From positions 11,243,206 through 11,307,205 of the forward strand of contig NC_087069.1 of the NCBI RefSeq assembly GCF_963678635.1: a DNA stretch of 64,000 nt, given 5' to 3'. The stretch's first letter is position 1, and each line of letters starts with the position of its first letter. This document shows positions 34,060 through 43,099 of this stretch, piece by piece. Under the pieces are notes generated by a model. The model saw only the letters and a list, made by a program, of their open reading frames with translations, did not search any database and was not told the origin of the DNA. Source of the stretch: Symsagittifera roscoffensis. Lineage: Eukaryota; Xenacoelomorpha; Acoela; Convolutidae. The position numbers and the translations under genes were made by a program.

Positions 34060-34530
34060 TGATCTTTCACTGGTAACTTTCCTGTTCTGACTCTCCGATT
34101 GTTACAAAGTAGTTTGGCATGCGGACTAATAAGGCTAAGACAAACATATTTGATTTTCACATCTTACCTTGTAAAACCCCTCGTTAAGCCAGGAAATTGA
34201 TGCTTAAGCGAGGCGGGGGGAAAAGGAAAAGGAGCCGAAATGATTTTGGAGACATACTATATCTATAAAAACTAATGATATATTTTTTGTTGCAAAACGA
34301 TAGCCAAAGATTTTCCTACCATAAAAATTAGCTCTTTTTCCCTCACCTCACATAAGCATCAGTTTTTTGGTAGAACGAGGGGTTTTACAACATTAAGTGT
34401 ATTGGATTAAATATTTTTGTCAGGGCCTAATTAGTCAGCGTGCCAAATGTGGTAACAATCGGAAAATCTAACAATGCTGAGGAACAGAACGCTTACGTTA
34501 ATTTTTTCAGGTGAGGGAATGAGAAAAAGA
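34060..34530. repeat. Fold-back repeat with GGAAAAAGAGCC-type core
   Basis: The arm 34090-34245 (CCGATTGTTAC, GGACTAATAAGGC, TTGTAAAACCCCTCGTT, GGGAAAAGGAAAAGGAGC) is repeated as an imperfect reverse complement at 34330-34475. Related sequence occurs at 28560-28710, 46105-46495 and loosely at 60330-60670, so this is a dispersed family with variable arm arrangement. No coding capacity. Confidence 0.7.
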
Positions 34531-35530
34531 ACCAAAAATTTGTGACTAGATTGCATTTCACTATACATTAAGGAAAAGCTTTATAAAAAAGGACGATAAA
34601 AAAACACACCTTGTAATGGTGTTTAAGCTCCAGGGTTGACCTCCAAACACCAAAAATGCCTATCAGAAAACTCCATACATCAAGTGTATGGAAAACTACT
34701 TGTCATACAATTTTCATACAATTTCATAAAATGGTTGAAAAAAGATTTTAACTAATTTCTGCGGCTTTTGATTCTAATAAAACAGTCTGGAAAGGAATAA
34801 ACTGAGGTTTTTGTTTTTTGACAAAAAAAAACGCCTATCGTACAATTTCTATAAATGGATGTTTTGCTTTTTTCAACCGCAAAAAAAGTTTAGTACACAA
34901 TCAAACATTTTTAAAAAGTTTTTAAGCATTCAAAATTTAATTTTTTTTGTGCATAACGTAGTCCTGGATACTCAAAGGTTGATTTGTTTTTTCAGTTTAA
35001 TTGGATACTTTTTTCAAAAACGCTCAAAACACCTCCTTCATTTGTATGGCATGTTTATGTATGCCTAGAAAAATCCATGATTAACTAAAACCTCAAACTT
35101 TAAAAATTATCATCTTTGAAAATGTTTTGCCAAACTTTAAAAGTTTGTTACTTTCCTTATATCATTTTTGAAAGACAGCCTTAAGACAATTCAGGTCCGT
35201 TTGTAAGCAATGTAAGTTAAAGACCGTCCAACCTTTGGTGCTTTGAGTAAACCAATGTCTTTGTCACTCGCCCAAAAATGTTCAGAAATTAAATTTCTAA
35301 AAAAACTAAAGGCAAACCACGCGACTGATATGATCAAACGAGGCTCCGGTGAAAGGTCCTGCCGTCCTCAGATTTGATGAGTGTTCCTGAAAAACCAATG
35401 CGTCTCTTGTTTTCTAAAGTTTTCCTGTGTTGAGCACGGTTCCCGAGTAGAGCATTTGTCTTTTCTCGAATTGTTTTTTTTCTAAAGTTCAGAGACTAGC
35501 ATATGTTCCCGGGTTGACGTCCATAAAAGA

Positions 35531-35655
35531 AAAATGCTTATCATTTAATTTCATATATGGCAACTATGGAAAAAAATGCTTATCATATAATTTCATATAT
35601 GGCGACTATGGAAAAAATGCTTAACATACAATCTCAAATATGGGGACTACGGTTT
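35531..35655. repeat. 42-bp tandem repeat, about 3 copies
   Basis: Units starting at ATGCTTATCAT (35534), 35576 and 35617, each with TTTCATATATGGC and ACTATGG. Present only in duplication copy 2. Confidence 0.85.
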
Positions 35656-35663
35656 TTCAGTTT

Positions 35664-35851
35664 TTAGTTTTTCCATTGTCTTCTGTAGCGCCCCAGATAT
35701 TGACAAGTTCCACGAACTACGTTGCATTTATACTGTTTGCTCTGAAACATAACCTGACAGTACTTATCGTTCTCGCACGGTTTTAATAGCAACGGGGAAG
35801 TCAATTTAAAACAAAGCAGAAACAAAAAACAAATGAAGGCATTTTGTTCAT
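35664..35851 (-). pseudogene. Secreted cysteine-rich peptide, damaged paralogue
   Basis: Paralogue of 30460-30651 in duplication copy 2. The mature part is intact: the same four Cys at the same spacing, the PCENDKYCQ start and the RQWKN end, with stop at 35664-35666. Near the start codon a 4-bp deletion relative to copy 1 puts the ATG (35849-35851) out of frame, although the hydrophobic signal-peptide stretch remains readable in the mature frame. It is either a pseudogene or is translated from an upstream exon or start that I cannot see. Nothing else in the window resembles the pair. Confidence 0.6.
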
Positions 35852-36402
35852 AATTGAAGATTGAGATAATTAAAGTTTTGGACTGAACTTAATTTGGAAA
35901 AATTTATTTGATTACTAGAATTATAGCATGCACGCTATACGTATTCAAAGGAGTCCGCCAAAACTGTCATTTACATGTAAAATTGTTTTGTTTCATAAAA
36001 TCATTTTTTCAGACTTTTTGATTTGTTCGAATAATCTTTTCTTCATAATTTAGTTTTTGTATCACTTTTTCACTTTATGCCCACCTTTTTTTCATATCAA
36101 CCTCGAGGTCTAAATCAGCTAGAGAAATTTGACAAATTTTTTGATACAAAAACTTGCAGATAAAGTGGAGCCGTAAAAGTTGAACCCTTCCCAGCACATT
36201 ATCACATTATTTAAATTTCAACCAAAAATCATATTATCAGGTGAGCAATAGATACCAAATTGAAAGCCATTCTTCTGCTGTCAAAAAATCGAAAAAGTAT
36301 TTTCAATGAGACCAACTGATACTCTCTCATCAAACTTTTAAAACAGAAATGCAATGATTTTGTATTCAAAATAGCAAATGATTCAATATAAATAAAATGG
36401 AT

Positions 36403-38999
36403 AATTTTTCAACTAAAAAACTAAGAAAATACACTTGAAAAAAATGTTTTAAAAACTTTTTTTTTGTTTTGTAAAATCCTGTGATTATAATTCGTTTTTG
36501 ATTGATCATTAACCAGTCATGTTGTATGTTTGAAGAAACTACTAGAAAATGACAATCTAACTGATTATGGTCTATGGACGCTCGTTGAGGGTAGGAAGCA
36601 AAAAATTAAGAATTATAAAAAAAACATTTACGGCTGAAAACTCTGTTTTAATCATAATTTTGATTTTAAAAATTTTGGCTTCAACACACTTTTTTGAAAA
36701 CAAAAGGAAAGGTTCAAAAGATCAAACTAGATTTTCTTCTGAATGAAAACCCATATGAAAAAGTGTGGTCGTAGCGAGCTGCATGCGTGGTGGTTAACTT
36801 ACGCAAATAAACTAATTACTCACTTTGATCCAGCACTCATCAGTTCGCATTTTAGTTGCAAATGTGAAAAAAACTAACTAAGTTCTTTTTGCGCTAATAG
36901 CCGCTTGTTAGGCAGCACGCATTCAAGTAGGCCGGTCCCGTAAATATAAATGGAAAAATAAATGCTGGTAAAATTCGTTTGGCATTTTTAGTACAAAAAA
37001 ACTATAGAAAAAAAACTTGTTTACTGGGCTAAGAGGACAGAGCTTAAAATGATGTTATTACTCATTGCAGTTGCAACTTTAAGAAAAACGGTTAAAAAAA
37101 TTTTTTCACAATTTTTAAAAAAGCTTCAGGAATACATAAAAATAGCTTAATCAACGTCTGAAAGAAATTTAAATCTCTTTTAAGATGAAATAATCAGTAT
37201 ATTTTTGATATGACGAGTAAAACTTTGTAGTTAGTCGACTAATCAGCAAAAAAAATGAATAAAATATATCTGGAAACGTTCGAAAACAATTGAAAATTCA
37301 AAAAAGTGCTTTTTCGAAATAAATAAAAGTTTTTTAAAAATTTTAATTACCTTTCAGAGTTCTCCTAGTCTTTTGGGGTACTTTGAATCTTTTCCCTTGA
37401 CCGACCGAAAAATTAAAATAGTTATGCGAACTATATGATATGTTAGAACTACTGTTTAAAATTAAAACAAAGCTGCTCGTATCAGGGCGAAGCCCTGAAT
37501 GTTCCGACTGCCTTGTAAGGTCTATGGAGCAGTAATACCATGAACAACTTCAACGTAAAAAAATAAATTTACCTTTTTTTAAATTGAGATTTCTTGTGAA
37601 AACACATCCCCTCACGTAGATTTGGCTCCAATTAACAAGATAATTATGGCTTACTAGCGTCTTCGAACCAATTTCTAAGACGGATTAAATCTCGCTGGCG
37701 CCTTAAAAGCGAAAAATATATCCAATTTGGAACAATTTCTAAGACGGATTAAATCTCGCTGGCGCGTTAATAGCGCGAAATAATTGTCCCAAATTGGCCA
37801 CATTGGCAATCTTTAAACCCCCATATTTTTATGAAAAATCATCACAAGTGAAACATCTTTTCAATTTTAAGCTCAAGACATCAATAGATTTTGAATGATA
37901 TAAAAAAATTCCGTCAAAAATGGCTACTTAAAAAGTCGAAATTTGTCTGAAAAAAAACCACCCGAGCACAAATTTTCTATTACTTTCGTTACGAAAGTCG
38001 GAACAATAACCATGTGTACCCCTCTATGTTAGAGTTAATCATAATAGAGTCACAGCTGTAGATAGAACTATAATACGTACCAGTCAACAAGATTTGATCG
38101 CTATCTTGTTCGTTATTTTGAATTGTTCTCCTCTTGGATCACTCTTCGCCTATACGCGACTGTAGTCCAAACGTTGCGTCCTGTAGCAACCAACAAAAGC
38201 ACCGATATAATGTTCAATGAAGGAGAAAACGCGGGTCTTACCAACTGTTCATTTCTTAATGAAAGTAGTTTTGTGAATCCAACCTTGAAATTAAAGAGGA
38301 AATCAAAATACTGAAATTGTTTAGGCCACAAGGGAGCACACAAGGGTTTACGAGCGGAACCATTCACGTTGAACAAGTCAAATTCAGCATCGATAGATAA
38401 AATATTCAATTCTTCCCCGTTTTAGAGTGTTAGACCGCGAATGCTAGTTCTGTGAAGCACTTTAAGCGCAACTAGACAGGGCAGTTTGTGTTATCAAGCA
38501 GCATAGAAAAATTTGCAAATCGCGTTTCTCATTAACCTCAACAGAGAACTGACCGAATGAAAAGACACGCTTTTTCTTCTTCATTGAGCATTTTTTCGGG
38601 AAAGTTTTTGGTTATTTCTTTCTGTTGCAACAGGATGCAGCATGTGAACTACAGTCCCGTCTGAGAGAAAAAAGGTCCAAGCGCAGGGTAATTGAGTATA
38701 ATGAACAAAAATAGCGAACCAACTCCGGTTGACTCATATGTATTCCTTTTCTACCTGCAACTGTAGTTCCTACCTTTGCAGAGAATTGATCAATTCATTT
38801 GGGATATCACAAGAAGATCATGAGAACTTGGGATCTCTTAAAACTTAAAACACCTTAGATATATTGAATAAAATTTTGATGTTTTTTGAAAACCGGTCGC
38901 TTGTGTCGCTTTTTGATAGTGTAAGGGGTCTCTGGAAGCCTCTGTTTCACGTTAACAAGCTGAATTTAATTAAAAGATAAAATTTAACAGTGAATTAAA
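36403..38999. other. Non-coding AT-rich stretch
   Basis: No recognised gene. It holds a 64-bp direct repeat (37670-37797). A small open stretch at 38123-38314 (+) has slightly higher GC and could be an exon, but has no family signature. Confidence 0.4.
37670..37797. repeat. 64-bp tandem duplication
   Basis: AATTTCTAAGACGGATTAAA plus 12 more identical bases begin at 37670 and again at 37734; the second half of each unit has diverged (inverted CCAATTTGG / CCAAATTGG flanks). Confidence 0.85.
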
Positions 39000-39330
39000 A
39001 GATATAATTTTAAACGCTATACTACACATACACATGTATGTAAACGGAAACCGCAAATAAAATGGAGACTCCTTTTACAATTGGCAGATTCCACTTACAC
39101 ATTGCGGGTTCCGCTTACAGTTGCGGAACCCGCAACAGCTCATTTTAACTAAACAACTGTCTAATTATTTATTTGTGGGTTCCATCAATTGTTCTGGATT
39201 CCGCAAGTACGGTTGCGGATTTCGCAACATTGCCTACTTTCGGAGCAATTTTGAGCGGTACAGTGTTTTAGGTATTTGTTTGTGGAATCCAAAACAGCAT
39301 AAAAGATCAAAGAAAATTAGCAATGTCGCG
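39000..39330 (-). mobile_element. GCGGAATCC-rich dispersed element, copy B
   Basis: The left edge (AAAAGATATAATTTTAAACG, then ACATGTATGTAAACGGAAACCGC) is the reverse complement of the right edge of copy C near 49957-50020, so the two are inverted relative to each other. The body has CACTTACA...TTGCGGGTTCCGC units. No coding. Confidence 0.6.
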
Positions 39331-39403
39331 GATTCCATGACAAATAGTTTTTTGTTTTCAAATTAAATTTGCAATTAGTTATCAACCTTTTGTTTACTAT
39401 TTC

Positions 39404-39628
39404 GTGAATATCAATCGTTTTCGCAAGCACCAGTGTAGCAATGTCCATTGTGGCTATCAAAAGCAGATTTACTTTGTAAACCATCCGTAAATACTTCGGG
39501 GCCAACTCAACGTCGGGGTTGATTCAACTCGTGAACATCAATCGTTTTGGTAAGCACCAGTGTAGCAGTGTCCATTGTGGCTAACAAAAGCTGATTTACA
39601 TTGGAGAACATCCGTAAATATTTCACTA
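39404..39628. repeat. 127-bp tandem duplication at the 3' end of the non-LTR element
   Basis: GTGAATATCAATCGTTTT... begins at 39404 and recurs at 39531 with about 90% identity over 97 bp. It abuts the last codons of the minus-strand reverse transcriptase reading and therefore probably lies in that element's 3' tail. Confidence 0.8.
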
Positions 39629-40200
39629 GGGTAAGAAATAATGGTCTGAGCCAAGACTCCTCCACTTAGTCCTTGTGCCTCGGAAGCAGACACTGGAAGC
39701 ACGGAGCACGGCAAAAGACAGCCGGCACTTCAACCAGTTCATAGTTTTACTATAGGGTTTCTCCCACTTGGTAGATAAGGCTTCGCCTAATCTCCGAAGG
39801 AAACTCGCAAATTCTAGAGCAAGCATCCCATCAACAGACACGACAAGAGGAGTGAAAGACATATGTCTTTCCTGACACGCGTCTGAATATTTTGTCTTTT
39901 TCTCAACCTCTGCTGAGTGCAAAACACTCTTGGGGCTTCTGTTCTGATAGGAGATGGCGTCGGTGTCAGAGACACGAATATCAAAAGACGCTCATCCCTG
40001 TCTAACATAAATTCAACGACAAAACAAATCTGCAATTAATGCGGGTGTCTCGTCTTGCGGGTTGTATTCTCTAATAACAGGCTCTCTCTCTACATCCTTC
40101 CACACTAAAGAAGCTAAGTCGCCTAACAGCATCCCTAATCTTATCGTGCTGTAAAGTTAAGAGACCACTTTTTTGAGCGCTAACGCATGCCGTAGGGTGA
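39626..40200 (-). pseudogene. RT element C-terminal, possible PD-(D/E)XK endonuclease region
   Basis: After short fragments reading LLTLQHDKIRDAVRRL (about 40120-40165), the translation gives FDIRVSDTDA and then 39922-39626, which includes FTPLVVSVDGMLALEF and RCRLSFAVLRASSVC. The D-x-D context fits a restriction-like endonuclease, as carried by some non-LTR retrotransposons, but the lysine of a PD-(D/E)XK site is not certain. Stops and three frames make it non-functional. Confidence 0.45.
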
Positions 40201-40214
40201 ATGGTGACTTGTAA

Positions 40215-40794
40215 TCATTCCAAAAAATTGGCGAAGCGATCAAGTTTTTTTTTATACCGGACACCCGACTCACGCAACTCGACTTCCGAAAGATCAAAAT
40301 TTTCTGCAGCAATCGGTAACGCTGTCAGCCAGGCAGACAAGCTTCCTTCGTTGATTCTTTTTACTGCGCGAACTTGGTCTGCTGGTAGCTCCTTCAATAA
40401 CTCCCCCAACTCTTCATGTTTTTCTTCCATTATTCGATGATGTTTTTTCGCGATCGAGAACTTTGCTTTCTGTGGTCTTCATGGGAAAACCGTGCTGATC
40501 AACAATAGCATCATAAAGAACCGTAACTGCTTCCCGTGACGTGTTGTAAGAATCATCAGCAAAGCTGGTTGGGTTAGACACTCCATGACCACCCTTTCTT
40601 GCTGGCAAACAAAAGAGACGTCTCTCCATTGATAAAATCAACGAAGTTCCAAGTATCGCAGGTAAGAATATATCCATCAGAAGCTTCTTTAGCGGTTGAA
40701 AAAGCTGACTGGAACCACGATGGGAAAAATTCCATTCCGCTTGAAAGGACTTAGTCAGTCCTGATAAAGCACATTGTGGTTCTGTTTTTGCCAC
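40215..40794 (-). pseudogene. RT element thumb/connector region
   Basis: 40794-40414 reads TKSFQAEWNF, LFQPLKKLL, FLPAIL and LFCLPARKGGHGVSNP; 40430-40215, after a frameshift, reads LSAWLTALPIAAENFDLS and YKKKLDRF. These are landmarks of the family C-terminal to the RT palm. No catalytic function can be pointed to here. Confidence 0.6.
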
Positions 40795-40864
40795 AACCGA
40801 ACGTTTCTCAATTTTGTCTAGCCATTCAATTTCTTTTTTTTTTCAGGTAGAACTCCTTCTCATT

Positions 40865-41419
40865 TCAGTCTCCAATGAATGCGCCCAAAAACCTCAGCCC
40901 TTCCACTATAGTAATCAAGTACTTGTCAAATATGTGATGCGCTTCTTCAGCATACTGTTTATCAACAACCAGAAAACTTTTGGAAGGCTCTGGAAAGTAA
41001 CCGAAGGCGAGACCTTCCTTAATCAAGTTTGTGAGCCATATCTCCAATTTCTTGAGTTTTGCTATGGCCGCAGAATCATCAGCATACCAAGTTTGTAACA
41101 CATTTTTCGGATCTTTTAACTTCCGAATCAGGGGAAGAAGTGAAACACCATAGAAGAATGAAAAGCGACGCGAAACCTCTGCAAGTATTGAAGAGAAATA
41201 TAGAACATGTAGGCCACAATTTTCGAGCATTACACAAAGCTGTTTCACGGTTGAGCGAGTTGAAGCATTTGATGCATCCAACATTAGCATGCCACAGCCA
41301 TCTTTCTTGTTGTCATCAAAAACATCAGAGAGCGCATGAATTGCACCTTCAACGCCAGTTTTCAGCCCACAAGCTAATTGATCAGTCGAACATGTTTCTT
41401 CAAGGTCAATTTTTGCCAC
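40865..41419 (-). pseudogene. Reverse transcriptase palm with motif B deleted
   Basis: This reads QLACGLKTGVEGAIHAL, then motif A LMLDASNAS (catalytic Asp), then SFFYGVSLLPLIRKL, then the WYADDSAAIAKL box (motif C) and SKSFLVV / FLGAFIGD (motifs D/E). Between motif A and FYGVSLLP, where the family has the conserved G-x-x-Q-G-x-P of motif B, about 25 residues are missing: the sequence jumps from VLYFSSILAEVSRRF directly to SFFYG. The deletion removes an essential RT element. The stop after FIGD is followed by a frameshift over an A10 run near 40833-40842. Confidence 0.75.
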
Positions 41420-42357
41420 ACTTTTTGCAAATCATTCTCCGTGGACACTCGCCTATGCCAATAGGTTGCACGCAAGGACATTTATCAAGCGCAATCAATC
41501 TTCCATAAACCAGTGCTCGCACTTTCGACCATAGTAAAGTTTGATTGCACCTTTTTGTGCCAAGAGCTGCAACTTCGTCTCTCAAGTGTGAGCTAAGAGC
41601 CCCATGACGTAATAAAACCGTCTGCCAATGCTCAGAATATGTTCCGGCAGCTCCCGAACTGCCCTGCAAAGAACGTGTCGTCTTTTCATTGGAAGCATAA
41701 CTGATGATAACATCTTCAAATTCGGGTAAAACTGGCACTTGCAATCGCGAAGAGAGGTGTGAATTGTGTGGCTTTGGATGCTTTGACTTCAAAGTCTCTA
41801 AAACGGTCACACCTTTCTTCACCTCTTGCATCGGATCAAGCAAAACCCCACTTGCTCTCTCCAAGAGCCACTGCATAGCACTTCTCACTAAGTCTTTCAT
41901 CATTAATGAAGCAAACCCTTTCAAGTTTGTCGTCCAAATTATCTTGATTCATTTGTTTCTTTTTGCCACATCTCACTGCTTCTGCCAGCAACTTGTCGAA
42001 TTTGTTTTCCTTCCAGTCTTCAATTCGCCGTCCAATAAGTGTTCGAATGTCTTTTGATGCTTTGATCATTGGATTTCTTTGTAACAAAACACGACTCATC
42101 ACCAGAACTCTTTCTGAAAGGGAATCAGCAGTGGTAGAATGAAGCTTCAGTTCATGGGTCAGGAGGTCCACGCACTTCCTACCAATGTTACCATTAGGCA
42201 AAGTATATAGCCTTTTTGGCAACCGTACACTTTCCACCCATCTTTCAGTCCAAATCGAATGATCAAGACTAGTTGATTTGTCAAGTGACGCACCGAATGC
42301 TTCCATAATTATGTCTTCGTCATGGCTTTCAAGATTCGGACCAGTTTCTGGTAGCAC
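41406..42357 (-). pseudogene. RT element N-terminal region
   Basis: The piece 42357-41836 reads through SIWTERWVESVRLP, LPNGNIGRKCVDLL and RRIEDWKENKFDKLLAEAVR; it then shifts frame to 41924-41406, ending in VRALVYGRLIALDKCPCVQP, the segment that immediately precedes RT motif 2/A in this family, and a Cys pair (CKKCG). It is alpha-helical and of unknown specific role. The first Met of the element is uncertain because upstream sequence has stops. Confidence 0.6.
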
Positions 42358-42699
42358 ATCTTCTATTTGCCAAATCTTGCATAGCTTAAGTTAATCCTGT
42401 GCGGCGTTTGCTTGTCGGTGTAACATTAAAGCGGTCATTGTTATCTTGTGATATTTACAAGTCTTCCACTTCAAACCCGCTGGTATTGCAAACACTGAGC
42501 TGCGAATCAGAGTTATACCCCAGATAACTAAACTGTTTGATAATTCTCTGAGTCAAATCAAAGAACCACCGTGGTAGTGAAACCTCTTGTGTCATGAAGA
42601 AAAGAAAACCAAAAGCAGCAACTCCGAGATAATGAAATCTCTGGAGTCACACTTCGTAAAACAAACGATATTCTGCTCTGCAAGCCTTCCTCCAACAAA

Positions 42700-42925
42700 A
42701 CTCGAACTCTTCCCGAGCACGGGCCACTCTGCCTCAGAAACGAGCTCCTCTCCAAACACGAGTTTCAATCACCGGCTCTGTACCAAACACACACGAGCTC
42801 CAAGCACCGACTTTGCATCCAACACGAGCACCAATCCACAAACAAGCTGTACTCCGAACACGTGCTCTGCTTCAAACTCACGATTTCAGCTTCAAACACG
42901 AGCACTGATCCAAATACGATCACTG
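42700..42925. repeat. Degenerate CCAAACACGAGC minisatellite
   Basis: About ten imperfect units of 18-24 bp built on TCCAAACACGAGCTC, just upstream of the non-LTR element. The long plus-strand open frame here (42587-43096) is an effect of the repeat. Confidence 0.75.
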
Positions 42926-43099
42926 CTTGAAATTAAATGTCCGCTCAGTTGTCGATGTTGCAGTGATTGTTTTTTTTCTCAGTTGCTCAGTTTCTCCTCG
43001 AAAAGTCGAGACTTCAAAAAATTGTCATATAGTTTTTTTTGCCATAATTATTGCCAAATCGCATATTTTTGCCATTTACTGGTCCTGGTGGTATAATTC

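Larger units (their letters stand above)
32797..36402. repeat. Segmental duplication, copy 2
   Basis: Direct-orientation partner of 25856-31211. Similarity begins at CTTGCA...TAAAA near 32797 and fades after AAAATGGATAA at 36405. It lacks the 1.3-kb TIR insertion and has its own 42-bp tandem repeat (35531-35655) and a complete fold-back (34060-34530) whose right arm is mostly lost in copy 1. It carries the damaged paralogue of the secreted peptide. Confidence 0.85.
39626..42400 (-). mobile_element. Non-LTR retrotransposon-type reverse transcriptase relic
   Basis: Seven overlapping minus-strand open pieces in changing frames (42357-41836, 41924-41406, 41419-40865, 40794-40414, 40430-40215, 40035-39814, 39922-39626) line up in order with a large single-ORF RT protein found in many invertebrate genomes. 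Its recognised landmarks are SRLIALDKCP-like before the palm, a WYADD box, FGYFPEPSK, and a C-terminal VSVDGML/RCRLSFAVLR region. I assign it to non-LTR elements by the YADD box and the absence of protease or integrase, but cannot name the clade. It has six or more frameshifts plus an internal deletion and cannot be active. Confidence 0.75.

Noticed and set aside
29128-35068. Matching plus-strand ORFs in both duplication copies (29128-29427 and 34811-35068), both ending MFMYA-stop
   Set aside because: Differences between copies fall on all codon positions and include compensating indels and Lys/Phe runs from homopolymers. The agreement is explained by the duplication, unlike the minus-strand cysteine peptide.
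42587-43096. 169-codon plus-strand ORF rich in Ser/Thr/Cys
   Set aside because: Produced by the CCAAACACGAGC minisatellite and followed by AT-rich low complexity.
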